Below, one piece after another: positions 1 through 9,560 of a DNA stretch of 51,841 nt. The position numbers were made by a program, and so were the translations under genes. A model generated the notes under the pieces. That model saw only the letters and a list, made by a program, of their open reading frames with translations. It had not been told where the DNA came from and did no database searches. Each line of letters starts with the position of its first letter. Position 1 is the stretch's first letter. The stretch is from Calidithermus roseus (GTDB lineage: Bacteria; Deinococcota; Deinococci; Deinococcales; Thermaceae): positions 1-51,841 of the forward strand of contig NZ_QWLA01000016.1 in assembly GCF_003574095.1 (NCBI RefSeq). The letters run 5' to 3'.

Positions 1-120
1 CAGCCCGCCCGCCCCCACCACCAGCACCGAGCTTTGCTTGAGCCTGGCCTGGCCTGCCCCGCCCACGCCCGGCAGCACGATGTGCCGGGCGTAGCGATCG
101 AGTTCCTCACGACTCCACAT
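1..120 (-). CDS. E1-like adenylyltransferase, MoeB/ThiF family (N-terminal 40 residues only)
   Basis: The gene runs off the left edge of the window. The 40 visible codons start with ATG at 120 and read MWSREELDRYARHIVLPGVG, followed by a VLVVGAGGL stretch that opens the nucleotide-binding Rossmann fold. The arginine-rich RYxRH start and GxGGxG motif are typical of MoeB/ThiF/HesA E1-like enzymes, which adenylate the C-terminal glycine of a ubiquitin-like sulfur carrier. Its start overlaps the end of the JAMM protease gene by 14 bp, so the two are probably translationally coupled. Whether it serves molybdopterin, thiamine, cysteine or tRNA thiolation cannot be told from this fragment. Confidence 0.8.
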   Translation of the reverse strand, partial: MWSREELDRYARHIVLPGVGGAGQARLKQSSVLVVGAGGL

Positions 121-493
121 GTAGCCTCACTTCCTCACCATCAGGGAGGTTATACGCCCGCACCTCGCCCGATTCTAGGGCGAAGATCACGTACGGCACC
201 CGCCAGTAAGCCTGCATTCTGTCGCTGGAGCTGGGGCTGGCCGGTCCGTGGGGGTGCGAGTGGTAGATCGCCAGCAGCTCGAGCCCCTCGCGCTCGAGAT
301 CGCGAATCCCTCTAACCAGCGCACCAGGATCGGCGGTGTAGGCCGCCTGTGGTGTTTCATGGACGTTGGGGAGGGGCAAAACCCGCTCTACCCGCCCCCC
401 TCGGCCCGCCCACAGCCCCACGCCCTCCCTGGGCAGCTCGGATCGCAGGTGTTGCAGGGTGCGCTCCAGTTCGGCTTGGCCCACGCGCAGCAC
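107..493 (-). CDS. JAMM/MPN+ (Mov34/PAD-1 family) metalloprotease
   Basis: This is a 128-residue single-domain protein with the full JAMM zinc signature: a glutamate in LPREGVGL near residue 22, then HSHP, seven residues on a serine, and SSD supplying the aspartate. Bacterial JAMM proteins of this size release or process ubiquitin-like sulfur carrier proteins, and they often sit beside an E1-like enzyme, as here. The start chosen is a GTG at 493; no convincing ribosome site precedes it, so coupling to the upstream DUF2461 gene (10-bp gap) is likely. The exact substrate is inferred from context only. Confidence 0.8.
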   Translation of the reverse strand: MLRVGQAELERTLQHLRSELPREGVGLWAGRGGRVERVLPLPNVHETPQAAYTADPGALVRGIRDLEREGLELLAIYHSHPHGPASPSSSDRMQAYWRVPYVIFALESGEVRAYNLPDGEEVRLHVES

Positions 494-503
494 GTACAGC
501 AGC

Positions 504-1220
504 TTACCCCCTCACTACCTGTCCCGTGGGCAGCTGGAGCACCTCACAGAGGTAGCTCACCAGCTGGTTGGTTTGGGTCAGGTGCTCGAGCACCAGCCCT
601 AAGAAGCCGCCCGAGCACACCTCCTCGTCGCTGAGGGGAAACCAGGTGACGAAGCTCTTGAGCTTGAGGTCTTCGATCAGGGGGTGATTGGGTTCGAAGC
701 CCTTGGGCGGGCGCTTGAGCTTGTCCTCCTCGGAGAGGGGCACGGCCCGCCGGACCTCGAGCCAGCGGAAGTCCTGCCGGGCGATGGCCGCGCGCACGCG
801 GGCTAGGTTTTCGGGATCGGGCTGCCACAGCCCCCCACCCACGCCCGACTCACCGGGCTCGAGGTGCAGGTAAAACCCCGGCGCGTGCACGTCACCCGAA
901 GCCAGGAGGTGGCGAAACTGGGCCGCAGCGTGGGTCTTGTAGGGGCTCTTGTCGGCGGAGAAGCGGGTGTCGCGGTAGATGCGGAAGAGGCTGCGCTCGC
1001 TGGCGGTATAGGCGGGGTTGAGGGCCTGGAGGTGCGGGGCCAAGTCGGTGATAAAGCGCAGGAAGGGAGCCCTGACGTGCTGCTCGTAGCGCGACTTGTT
1101 GGCCTGGAACCAAGCGCGGTCGTTGTTGTAGCGCAGCTCGAGCAGGAACTTGAATAACTCAGGGGTGAAATAGGGGGTGTCGTGCGTATATGCGGAACGG
1201 GCCGGGGCCTTTCTTGCCAT
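504..1220 (-). CDS. DUF2461 (TIGR02453) family protein
   Basis: This 238-residue protein matches the DUF2461 family from end to end. Residues 16-45 carry the FTPELFKFLLELRYNNDRAW opening with its conserved NNDR-W element. RIYRDTRFSADKSPYKTH follows near residue 80, and a GFYLHLEP segment near 115. No catalytic function is established for the family. The gene has its own leaderless promoter (-10 TAGGAT, 6 nt before the ATG) and is probably cotranscribed with the JAMM and E1-like genes downstream, with gaps of 10 bp and an overlap. Nothing in it looks damaged. Confidence 0.85.
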   Translation of the reverse strand: MARKAPARSAYTHDTPYFTPELFKFLLELRYNNDRAWFQANKSRYEQHVRAPFLRFITDLAPHLQALNPAYTASERSLFRIYRDTRFSADKSPYKTHAAAQFRHLLASGDVHAPGFYLHLEPGESGVGGGLWQPDPENLARVRAAIARQDFRWLEVRRAVPLSEEDKLKRPPKGFEPNHPLIEDLKLKSFVTWFPLSDEEVCSGGFLGLVLEHLTQTNQLVSYLCEVLQLPTGQVVRG

Positions 1221-1226
1221 GACGTA

Positions 1227-1232
1227 ATCCTA
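1227..1232 (-). promoter_or_regulatory. -10 box of a leaderless promoter (DUF2461 gene)
   Basis: On the minus strand TAGGAT is followed by six bases and then the ATG at 1220. There is no purine-rich ribosome site before the ATG. This -10 to start spacing puts the transcription start at or next to the A of ATG. Confidence 0.55.
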
Positions 1233-1342
1233 CTGCGATGGGCCGCTAGCAGATCGCGAGCGGGAACACAGGAGGGGTGACAACTTCGGGTGAAGGGTGG
1301 TGGAAAGGAGAGCCCCCCGGCTCGCCCCCAGCCCCTACATCA

Positions 1343-1390
1343 GGCGTCTTGCGTCTTGCGTAAGACCCATCCTGGCGTTCGACCTTCGAC
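1343..1390. repeat. GCGT-rich dispersed intergenic repeat, copy 1
   Basis: The segment carries GCGTCTTGCGTCTTGCGT followed by GGCGTTCGACCTTCGAC. Related strings occur in other gaps at 9561-9593, 41165-41180, 42644-42685 and 44096-44119, and I see none inside genes. It is a low-complexity, partly palindromic family of unknown role. Confidence 0.45.
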
Positions 1391-1406
1391 CCACAAAGCG
1401 TATACT
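1378..1406 (+). promoter_or_regulatory. Promoter of the EF-G-2 gene
   Basis: TTCGAC (1378-1383), 17 bp, TATACT (1401-1406). The ribosome site AAAGGAGG lies just downstream at about 1417-1424, six bases before the ATG at 1430, so the leader is short but present. Confidence 0.5.
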
Positions 1407-1429
1407 TTCTTCTAACAAAGGAGGCCAGG

Positions 1430-3409
1430 ATGATCCGGACCGTAGCCCTCGTAGGGCACAGCGGCAGCGGTAAAACCACCCTCGGCGAGGCATTGCTGGT
1501 GGCGACGGGGGCCAAGGAGCGCATGGGTCGCGTGGAGGACGGCACTACCACCAGCGATTACACCCCGGAGGAGAAGAACCACCGCCTCTCGGTGCGCACC
1601 GGGGTGCTGCCCCTGCAGTACAAAGAGCACAGGATCTACCTGCTCGACGCGCCCGGCTATGCCGACTTCGTGGGCGAGATTCGCGGGGCGCTCGAGGCCG
1701 CCGATGCGGCGGTGGTGGCGGTCTCCGCCGAAAGCGGGGTGCAGATCGGCACCGAGAGGGCCTGGACGGTGGCCGAGCGGCTTGGGCTCGCGCGGATGCT
1801 GGTCGTCACCAAGCTGGAAAAAGGTGGCGATTTTTTTGCGCTGCTGGAGGACTTGCGCTCGACACTGGGCCACATCGTCCCGGCCCACCTGCCACTGTAC
1901 GAGAACGGCCAGTGGGTGGGTATCGTGGACGTGCTGCACAACCGCGCCCTGCGCTACACCGGCGGCAAGGCCACGCCCATGGAGGTGCCCCAGGACATGC
2001 GGGCCCAGGTCGAGAAGTACCTGGGCGAAGCCCGTGAGGCCATCATCGAGACTGACGAAGGGCTGTTGGAGAAGTACCTCGAGGGCGGCGAGATCGAGGA
2101 GGCAGCACTCTCCAAAGCTTTCCACGAGGCCGTGCGCCGGGGGCTGGTGTACCCCGTGGCCATCGGTTCCTCGGGGGCGATGATCGGCCTGGACCTGCTG
2201 CTAGAGCTGTTCCTCGAGGCCCTGCCCTCCCCCACCGAGCGCTTTGGGGAAGGCAGCCCGCTGGCTAAGGTGTTCAAGGTGCAGGTAGACCCCTTCATCG
2301 GGCACGTGGCCTTCGTGCGGCTGTACCGGGGCACGCTCAAACCCGGTGACAGCCTGCAATCGGAAGCAGGGGTTGTACGCCTGCAACACCTCAACACCAT
2401 CCGGGGCAAGGACCTCCTCGAGCTCGAAGTCGCCGAGGCCGGAACCATCCTGGCTTTGCCCAAGGCCGAGAACCTGCACCGGGGCATGCTCCTGTGGAAC
2501 GGCACTAAGCCCGAGTCGGACGAGGTGCCCTTCGCCCGCCTGCCCGACCCCAACGTGATGGTGGCGGTGGTGTTGGAGAACAAGGGCGACGAGGCCAAGC
2601 TAGGTGAGGCCATGCGCAAACTGCTGGAGGAAGACCCCAGCCTAAAGTTCGAGCGCCAGCCCGACACCGGCGACATGCTCTTGTGGGGGCACGGCGAGTT
2701 GCACCTCGAGACCGCACGCGAACGCCTGGGCGACTACGGCGTCAAGGTGCAGTACCGCCTGCCCAAGATCCCCTACCGCGAGACCATCCGCAAGGTAGCC
2801 GAGGGCCAGGGCAAGCACAAGAAGCAGACCGGCGGCCACGGCCAGTACGGCGACGTATGGCTGCGGCTGGAACCCGCTCCGGAGTACCAGTTCGAGTGGC
2901 GCATCACCGGCGGGGTGATCCCCACCAAGTACATGGAAGCGGTGGAGATGGGCATCCAGGAGGCGGCCAAACAGGGCACGCTGGCCGGTTTCCCGGTGAT
3001 CGGCTTCAAGGCCATCGTCTACCACGGCTCTTACCACGACGTAGACTCTTCGGACATGGCTTTCCAGATCGCAGCCTCGCTGGCCTTCAAGAACGTGATG
3101 GCCCAGGCCAGCCCGGTGCTGCTGGAGCCGGTCTACAACCTCAAGGTCTTCGTCACCCAAGACCGCGTGGGCGACATCATCTCCGACCTTCAGGGCCGCA
3201 GGGGCCGGGTGCTGGGCATGGACCAGGACGGGGCGCTGGCGGTGGTGCAGGCCGAAGTGCCTCTGGCCGAACTCCTGGAGTACAGCCGCGTCCTCTCCGG
3301 CCTGACCCAGGGCACCGGGGCCTACAGCCTGGAGTTCTCCCACTACGCCGAAGTGCCTCCCCATCTCGCCCAGAAGGTGGTGAGCCAGCGGCAGGCGGAA
3401 GCGCACTGA
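1430..3409 (+). CDS. Elongation factor G-like GTPase (EF-G-2 type)
   Basis: This 659-residue translational GTPase has the EF-G domain order: G domain, domain II, then III-V. I recognise it as the counterpart of Thermus thermophilus EF-G-2, a paralogue of the true translocase of nearly the same length. Visible motifs are the P-loop GHSGSGKT (9-16), G3 DAPGYADF (73-80), TGGHGQYG in domain IV, and the C-terminal EFSHYAEVP segment. The G4 motif reads TKLE (127-130), where the family consensus NKxD has aspartate; that residue normally contacts the guanine ring. A strong ribosome site AAAGGAGG precedes the ATG. EF-G-2 proteins are not essential translocases and their role is unsettled. Confidence 0.93.
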   Translation: MIRTVALVGHSGSGKTTLGEALLVATGAKERMGRVEDGTTTSDYTPEEKNHRLSVRTGVLPLQYKEHRIYLLDAPGYADFVGEIRGALEAADAAVVAVSAESGVQIGTERAWTVAERLGLARMLVVTKLEKGGDFFALLEDLRSTLGHIVPAHLPLYENGQWVGIVDVLHNRALRYTGGKATPMEVPQDMRAQVEKYLGEAREAIIETDEGLLEKYLEGGEIEEAALSKAFHEAVRRGLVYPVAIGSSGAMIGLDLLLELFLEALPSPTERFGEGSPLAKVFKVQVDPFIGHVAFVRLYRGTLKPGDSLQSEAGVVRLQHLNTIRGKDLLELEVAEAGTILALPKAENLHRGMLLWNGTKPESDEVPFARLPDPNVMVAVVLENKGDEAKLGEAMRKLLEEDPSLKFERQPDTGDMLLWGHGELHLETARERLGDYGVKVQYRLPKIPYRETIRKVAEGQGKHKKQTGGHGQYGDVWLRLEPAPEYQFEWRITGGVIPTKYMEAVEMGIQEAAKQGTLAGFPVIGFKAIVYHGSYHDVDSSDMAFQIAASLAFKNVMAQASPVLLEPVYNLKVFVTQDRVGDIISDLQGRRGRVLGMDQDGALAVVQAEVPLAELLEYSRVLSGLTQGTGAYSLEFSHYAEVPPHLAQKVVSQRQAEAH

Positions 3410-3507
3410 GGGTAGGGTCTCGGGTTTCGGAAAAAGTCTCACCCCTAACCCCGAACCCTCCTCCCCCGCCGAGTGCCCAAAACGCATACACCGGCGCCGG
3501 AGTAGGC

Positions 3508-3513
3508 TAGAAT
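3508..3513 (+). promoter_or_regulatory. -10 box of a leaderless promoter (secreted protein gene)
   Basis: TAGAAT is followed by TGACTC and then the ATG at 3520, with no ribosome site. The 110-bp gap after EF-G-2 also carries an imperfect inverted repeat (AGGGTCTCGGGTT with AACCCCGAACCCT), a possible terminator region. Confidence 0.55.
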
Positions 3514-3519
3514 TGACTC

Positions 3520-4953
3520 ATGAAATCACTCGCCCGATGGGCCTTGTTTACCCTACTGCTGCTCAGCCCCGCTCTGGCCCAAAGCTTGGTGTCCCTGGCC
3601 CCTACGGGGGCTGTCGCTGGGTTCTACGTGGGGGAGCTGAGCAACAGCCCCTACCTCAAAGGCATCGGCGAGGACTGGAGGCAGAGCGGCCTCGAGGCCT
3701 GGGTTCGTCGCAACCTCGAGAAAGAACTCGGTCACAACAGCGACCTGCTGGGCCTGGCCCAAGGAGGTGCCTTCGCGGCCCTTTACCCCGACGGGGGCTT
3801 TTTCTTCATCTCCAAGCCCAGCGCTCGGGCGATGCAGGCGGTCCGGAGCGAGATCAAAAAGGCCAGGCTCGAGAACGGCTGGCTGGTTGAGCGCACTGCA
3901 GACACGGTCAGCGGCGTGAGCCGGGAACTGGTCTTCATCGCCGCCCCCAAGCAGGCCAACCTCTTCCTAAGCAACAAACGCGGCCTGCGGGCGCCGATCT
4001 CGGGTGACCTGTTCTTCTGGGGCGAGCCGCCCAAGAACCTCGACCTCGAGCTTGGCCTGCCACCCCGCCTGGGGCTTACCCTGGCCTCACTCAAGCGCAT
4101 CAGCCTGGGCTTGAAGCTCACCGCCGGGGGTTACACCACCGAGGCTCGCCTCGAGATCGACCGCACCACCGATCCCGCCTTCAGCAACCTGCTCCTTCCC
4201 CGCGAAAAGCCCTGGGAGCTGGGCGATTTCCCGGCGGGCTACTCGGGTGGGGTGGGCGTGCTGGACCTCCCCGCCACGGGCCGTTACCTCAGCAGCCTGC
4301 TCTCCGACTTGGAGGTGAAGCTGGGCTTCGACCTGCGGGCTTTTGGCACCCGCTACGCCCTGGTCACCGTGCCCGGCCCGCGCAGCAGCGGGGTGGGCAA
4401 CCTCGAGGCCCCCCTGGGCCACCAGCTCGTCTACCTCGAGGTCAAGGACGCCGCCACCGCCGAGGCCAACTTCCTGGCTGCCGTGCAAAACCTCGCGGCC
4501 TTCGCCACCCCCGAGGGGCAAGGGGGCTTCAAAGTGGCCGGGCTGGAAGGCAATTTCAAGGCGCTCGAGGTGGGGCTGCTGGGCAACCTCTACTACCGCC
4601 TCGACGGCGATAAGCTGGTCATCGCCACCAGCAGGGCCGCGCTCGAGGCCGCCTCCGGCAAGCTCTGGAAGGAGCGCCCCGAGTACCGGCGCTTCCGCGT
4701 TACCGTGCCGCAGAACGCCGTAGCCTACAGCTTTGGCGACCAGAAAGGCCCCGGCCTGGAGTCGCTCGCCACCCTGCGCCAGAGCATCCCCCAGACCATC
4801 GGCGCCAAGGATCGTGAGAGCAAGGAACTCACCAACAGGCTGATGAACTTTCTCGAGCGCCTCTACGGACGCCTGGGCAACGGCATCTCCTACTCGGTAG
4901 TCGAAGGCAGCACCCTGGTGAGCCGGGGCTTTAGTGAGGTGCGCTGGAGGTGA
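3520..4953 (+). CDS. Secreted protein, DUF3352-like
   Basis: This 477-residue protein begins with a clear signal peptide (MKSLARWALFTLLLLSPALA, cleavage after ALA), so it is exported. The mature part alternates LxLxL beta-strand stretches with alanine-rich helices and repeats a pattern ending in LVIATSRAALEAA near residue 370. This resembles the DUF3352 group of surface or periplasmic proteins, but I assign that only loosely. No catalytic motif is visible. The gene has its own leaderless promoter and runs into the VWA gene 7 bp downstream, so the two probably form one transcription unit concerned with the envelope. Confidence 0.7.
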   Translation: MKSLARWALFTLLLLSPALAQSLVSLAPTGAVAGFYVGELSNSPYLKGIGEDWRQSGLEAWVRRNLEKELGHNSDLLGLAQGGAFAALYPDGGFFFISKPSARAMQAVRSEIKKARLENGWLVERTADTVSGVSRELVFIAAPKQANLFLSNKRGLRAPISGDLFFWGEPPKNLDLELGLPPRLGLTLASLKRISLGLKLTAGGYTTEARLEIDRTTDPAFSNLLLPREKPWELGDFPAGYSGGVGVLDLPATGRYLSSLLSDLEVKLGFDLRAFGTRYALVTVPGPRSSGVGNLEAPLGHQLVYLEVKDAATAEANFLAAVQNLAAFATPEGQGGFKVAGLEGNFKALEVGLLGNLYYRLDGDKLVIATSRAALEAASGKLWKERPEYRRFRVTVPQNAVAYSFGDQKGPGLESLATLRQSIPQTIGAKDRESKELTNRLMNFLERLYGRLGNGISYSVVEGSTLVSRGFSEVRWR

Positions 4954-4960
4954 GAAGCGG

Positions 4961-6367
4961 GTGACCTTCGCCCATCCGCTCCTGCTCGCAATCTTGCCCC
5001 CGATCCTGGGCCTGATCTACTGGCTCTACCGTCGCCGCAGGCCGCGCGAACGCAAGGTGGCCGGGCTGTGGCTGTGGCGGCAGGCCCGGCGGCGGGGCCA
5101 GGCCCGTCGCCGCTTCGATTTGCGGCTGTTTCTGCTGCTGTTGGCGGGGTTGTTTGCCGGGCTGGCGCTGTCCTTGCCTCGCCTCGAGATCGACCGCCCC
5201 GGACCGCTGGTACTCGTCCTCGATGCCTCGGCCTCGATGGCCGCGACCGACCGGGCTCCCAATCGCCTGGAATGGGTCAAGGCGCAGGTGCGCGGGCGGC
5301 TCTCGAGCAGCCCCAGAGCGGTGCTGGTGCGGGCCGGACGCACCAATCAGGTCTTCGGCCCAGCCTCAGGGCGGGAACTGCTCGACGAACTGGAGCAGAT
5401 TCGCGCTGGGGATGAACAGGCTAACCTCGCCGCCGCTGTCGCGCTGGGCAAGTCCCGCCTGAACGCCCCGGCCCTGGTGGCGAGCGACGCATCCCCGCCC
5501 GAGAACGCCGATGGCTACCTCAATGCGGCAGGCAATGGGCAGAACGTGGGCATCACCGCTATTGGAGCGGGCTTCGTGGCCGTAGGCAACAGCGGTCCCG
5601 GCCCCTGGAAAGGCGAAGTGATCGTAGGAGGCAGGAGCTACCGCCTCGAGGTGCCTGCCGGGGGCTTCAGCACCCTCGAGGTGCCCGCCACCTCCACGTT
5701 CACGCTCCAGGCCCGCCTAAGCACTGCCGACGCCCTGAGCCTGGACAACGCCGCCGAGTTCAGCCGCCGCAACGTGCGGGTGGCACTCGAGGGAGATTCG
5801 CCCGCGCTGGAGCGCCTGCTGGCCCTGCTGGGTACCATCCGCAGCAGCAGCCCCGAGGTGCACTTCAGCTTCGCTCCCCCTCCGGAGAACCCCCCGAGCT
5901 TCAGCGTCTACTTCGCCCGGAGGGGGAGCGCAGAGGCCATTGTCGATGACGTGGAGCGCACCGTTCCCTACTTGCGCGGAGCCGAGTTGGTGGGCTTTCG
6001 CCTTCCCATTCCCCCTGCGCCTCCGGCCACCTGGCAGCCGCTGGTCCGTAGCGAAACCGGGCAGCCCATGGCCTGGTTCCACCCCAACGGCCTCTACCTG
6101 CCCGACCCCGCCTCCTTGCAAAACCTTCCGGCCTTCCCGGTGCTGCTCTACAACGTGATCGTTCCGCGAAGCGAACAGCGGCGGGGCCTGCTCAGCGCCG
6201 GGGAAACCCTCTTGCCCCGCCCTCAGCCCGACAGGCCCCTGCCCCCAACGCTGAAGCTGGAGCTGAGCCCCTGGCTAGCACTGCTGGCGGCGATGGTGCT
6301 GGGGCTCGAGAGCCTCCTTTACCGCAGCGCTCGAGCTGGAAAGCAGCCCCGCTTAGCGGCAGAATAG
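4961..6367 (+). CDS. Membrane protein with von Willebrand A (BatA/BatB-like) domain
   Basis: I place the start at GTG 4961, because GGAGGTGAG (4946-4954) precedes it at good spacing; an upstream in-frame ATG at 4934 has none. The product is 468 residues. It opens with a membrane segment (LLLAILPPILGLIYWLY), a basic cytoplasmic stretch and a second segment (LFLLLLAGLFAGLALSL). A VWA domain follows with the MIDAS start LVLDASASM (DxSxS), and a last hydrophobic helix sits near the C-terminus. The N-terminal arrangement is that of the aerotolerance-operon BatA family, whose members work with MoxR ATPases. No moxR is present here. Confidence 0.8.
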   Translation: MTFAHPLLLAILPPILGLIYWLYRRRRPRERKVAGLWLWRQARRRGQARRRFDLRLFLLLLAGLFAGLALSLPRLEIDRPGPLVLVLDASASMAATDRAPNRLEWVKAQVRGRLSSSPRAVLVRAGRTNQVFGPASGRELLDELEQIRAGDEQANLAAAVALGKSRLNAPALVASDASPPENADGYLNAAGNGQNVGITAIGAGFVAVGNSGPGPWKGEVIVGGRSYRLEVPAGGFSTLEVPATSTFTLQARLSTADALSLDNAAEFSRRNVRVALEGDSPALERLLALLGTIRSSSPEVHFSFAPPPENPPSFSVYFARRGSAEAIVDDVERTVPYLRGAELVGFRLPIPPAPPATWQPLVRSETGQPMAWFHPNGLYLPDPASLQNLPAFPVLLYNVIVPRSEQRRGLLSAGETLLPRPQPDRPLPPTLKLELSPWLALLAAMVLGLESLLYRSARAGKQPRLAAE

Positions 6368-6370
6368 ACC

Positions 6371-6487
6371 ATGAGCGACCCCGGCGAGAACTCCACCGGC
6401 CCGGCAGCCAGGCGCACCGCCTTCGATCGCGCCTCCCACTGGCTCAAGTGGCTGGGTGAGGTCAGGGACGGCTTTTTCCCCAGATGA
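6371..6487 (+). CDS. Possible 38-residue peptide after the VWA gene
   Basis: An ATG three bases after the VWA stop opens 38 codons (MSDPGENSTGPAARRTAFDR and then an amphipathic SHWLKWLGEVRDGFFPR). There is no ribosome site, but the gap is so short that coupling is possible. Codon use resembles the neighbours. It could equally be chance; the 3' end overlaps a repeated intergenic motif. Confidence 0.25.
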   Translation: MSDPGENSTGPAARRTAFDRASHWLKWLGEVRDGFFPR

Positions 6488-6506
6488 GGGAAAATCAAGC
6501 GGAGGG
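6478..6506 (+). repeat. 30-nt intergenic motif, copy 1
   Basis: CCCCAGATGAGGGAAAATCA, continuing AGCGGAGGG, recurs at 38274-38303 with one inserted base and one substitution. Both copies lie within 100 bp upstream of a promoter. Role unknown. Confidence 0.5.
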
Positions 6507-6538
6507 CACTTAGCTGGTGGGGCGGATACGAGATCCGC

Positions 6539-6568
6539 TTGACGGAAGGGGCGAACCCGGCGTACCCT
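6539..6568 (+). promoter_or_regulatory. Promoter of the pyrR-pyrB-pyrC operon
   Basis: TTGACG (6539-6544), 18 bp, TACCCT (6563-6568). Transcription from here would begin near 6575, directly ahead of the PyrR-binding hairpin. Confidence 0.6.
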
Positions 6569-6576
6569 GAACCAGA

Positions 6577-7232
<656 letters not shown>

Positions 7233-7233
<1 letters not shown>

Positions 7234-8171
7234 TGGAAACACACACACACAGCGCCGAGCAACCCAAACACCTCCTCGACTTCCAGGGCTGGAACCGGGC
7301 GCACATCGAGAGCCTCTTCGAGACCGCCAAGATGATGCAGGAGGTGCTCTCCCGCCCGGTGAAGAAGGTTCCGGCCCTCACCGGCTTCACCGTGGCCACC
7401 GTCTTCTTCGAGCCCTCCACCCGGACCCGGCTCTCCTTCGAGCTGGCCGCAAGGCGCATGTCGGCGGACGTACTCTCCTTCAGCGGCGCGACCTCCTCGA
7501 TGTCCAAGGGTGAGAGCTACAAGGACACCCTGCTGACCCTCGACGCGATGGGCATTGACGCCTACGTGATCCGGGTGGACGCCGCCGGGGTGCCGCACCA
7601 GGCCGCTCGGTGGCTGGGCAAGCCCATCATCAACGCGGGTGACGGCTGGCGGGCGCACCCCACCCAGGCCCTGCTCGATGCTTTCAGCCTGCTCGAGCGC
7701 CTCGGCAGCCTCGAGGGCAGGAAGATCGCTATCGTGGGCGACATTCTGCACTCCCGCGTGGCCCGCTCCAACGCCGAATTGCTGCCCATGCTGGGCGCGG
7801 AGGTCTGGCTGTGTGGCCCCGCGACCCTGCTGCCGGGCGAGTTGCCCAGGGTCCGGCTCACCACCGACCTGCGCGAGGCCCTGCACGACGCCGACGCGGT
7901 GATGGCCCTGCGCCTGCAAAAAGAGCGCATGGATAGGGGCCTTCTGCCCAGCGAGCCCGAGTACATCGCCGGCTACCAGATCACCCACGAACGCCTGGGC
8001 TGGGCCAAACCCGAGGCCCCCCTGCTGCACCCCGGCCCCATGAACCGCGACCTCGAGCTCGAGGGCACCCTAGCCGAGTCCCCCCGCAGCCTGGTCGAGC
8101 GGCAGGTCGCCAACGGGCAGGCGGTGCGGATGGCGGTGCTCTACCACCTACTGGTAGGGAGAAAAGGCTGA
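7233..8171 (+). CDS. pyrB: Aspartate carbamoyltransferase catalytic subunit
   Basis: This 312-residue enzyme joins carbamoyl phosphate and aspartate, the first committed step to UMP. The carbamoyl phosphate site STRTR is at residues 62-66 within FFEPSTRTRLSFE. HPTQALLD and the closing LLHPGPMNRD segment are also in place. The ATG overlaps the pyrR stop; an alternative in-frame ATG at 7218 would add five residues. No pyrI regulatory subunit is next to it, so control is probably through the PyrR attenuator. Confidence 0.96.
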
Positions 8172-8208
8172 TAGCTGAACCAAAGAGCCTCTAGTATCGG
8201 CTATCAGC
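8167..8208. repeat. Perfect 9-bp inverted repeat between pyrB and pyrC
   Basis: GCTGATAGC (8167-8175) pairs with GCTATCAGC (8200-8208) across 24 nt and overlaps the pyrB stop. A related GCTATCGGC-type repeat lies at 26616-26684. It could be an intercistronic stem affecting mRNA decay. Confidence 0.5.
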
Positions 8209-8227
8209 GTGCGACGAAGGAGCGCTC

Positions 8228-9544
8228 ATGAAGGGTGAATTGCTCATCAAGAATGTTCGGCTGCTGGACAGCCGGGGCGAACACGGTAAAGCCGACGTGC
8301 TCATCGGTGAGGGGAAAATCCTGAGCCTGGAGGGCGGGGACGCGGCGAGCGTGCTGGATGCCGGGGGGCTGATGCTCACGCCTGGGCTGTGCGACCCCCA
8401 CGCCCACCTGCGCGAGCCCGGCCAGGAGGTCAAGGAGGAACTGGCCACGGGCCTGCTGGCCGCGCTGCGTGGGGGCTACACCGACGTGGTCTGTATGCCC
8501 AACACCACGCCCCCGGTGGACACGCCCGAGGCCGTGATGGCGCTCATCGAGAAGGCCCGCGGCCTGGGCTACGCCCGGCTGTACCCCTCGGCGGCCCTCA
8601 CCCAGGGCCAAGAAGGCAAGCTCTTGACCGAGGCCCGGCTGCTGAAGGAGGCCGGGGCCATCATGCTCACCGACGATGGCCGCACCAACGAGGACGCCGG
8701 AGTGCTGGCCCTGGGCCTCGCCTACGCGGCGAGCTGGGGATTGGTGGTGTCGGTACACGCCGAGGACGCCGGGCTGCGCCGGGGCGGGGTGATGAACGAG
8801 GGCCCCCTCTCCTACCGGCTGGGCCTGCCGGGCAACCCGGCAGCGGCGGAGGCGGCGAGAATCGCTCGAGACCTCGAGATCGTGCGCTACGTGATGCCAG
8901 GGGCAAAAGCTCAAAAGCCCTCAATCCTCCTCCACGTCCAGCACCTCTCGACCCGCCGGGGCCTCGAGCTCATCCGCCAGGCCAGGGCCGAAGGGTTGCC
9001 GGTGGGCGCCGAGGTGACGCCCCACCACCTCACCCTCACCGACGAGGCGCTGGAAAGCCTCGACCCCATCTACAAAGTCGCCCCCCCGCTACGCACCCAG
9101 GCCGACATCGAGGCGCTGATAGCGGGGCTGCTTGAGGGCAGCATCGACTGCATCGGCACCGACCACGCCCCTCACACCCAAGCCGAGAAGGAGCAGGATT
9201 TGCTGCGGGCCCCCTTCGGCATCGCCAACATCGAAGTGGCCTGGCCGCTGCTCTACACCGAGCTCGTACTCAAGCGGGGTTTTCCCCTGCCCACCCTGCT
9301 CGAGCGCTTCACCGACGGGGCTCGCCGGGTGCTGGGGCTTCCTCTTATCCGCCTCGAGACAGGAGCCGAGGCCAGCCTGATGCTCTTCGACCCCGCCAGC
9401 GAGCGAGCGGTCAACCCTGCCGAGTTTGCCTCCAAGGCCAGGTTCAGTCCCTGGGCGGGCTGGAAGCTCCAGGGCTGGCCGGTGATGACCCTGGTGGAAG
9501 GGCGCGTGGCCTGGACGCACGAGCGCCTGGGCGTGGGGGCTTGA
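8228..9544 (+). CDS. pyrC: Dihydroorotase, class I
   Basis: This 438-residue zinc amidohydrolase cyclises carbamoyl aspartate to dihydroorotate. The metal-binding start reads [10 protein letters not shown] (HxH near residues 58-60). The class I aspartate lies in IMLTDDGRT near 154, further histidines in VHAED and LLHVQHLS, and the catalytic aspartate in GTDHAPH near residue 311. The family's MPNT substrate motif is present. GAAGGAG precedes the ATG. It is the third gene of the PyrR-controlled operon. carAB, pyrE and pyrF are not in the window. Confidence 0.95.
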   Translation: MKGELLIKNVRLLDSRGEHGKADVLIGEGKILSLEGGDAASVLDAGGLMLTPGLCDPHAHLREPGQEVKEELATGLLAALRGGYTDVVCMPNTTPPVDTPEAVMALIEKARGLGYARLYPSAALTQGQEGKLLTEARLLKEAGAIMLTDDGRTNEDAGVLALGLAYAASWGLVVSVHAEDAGLRRGGVMNEGPLSYRLGLPGNPAAAEAARIARDLEIVRYVMPGAKAQKPSILLHVQHLSTRRGLELIRQARAEGLPVGAEVTPHHLTLTDEALESLDPIYKVAPPLRTQADIEALIAGLLEGSIDCIGTDHAPHTQAEKEQDLLRAPFGIANIEVAWPLLYTELVLKRGFPLPTLLERFTDGARRVLGLPLIRLETGAEASLMLFDPASERAVNPAEFASKARFSPWAGWKLQGWPVMTLVEGRVAWTHERLGVGA

Positions 9545-9560
9545 GGTCGTATATCGTACG

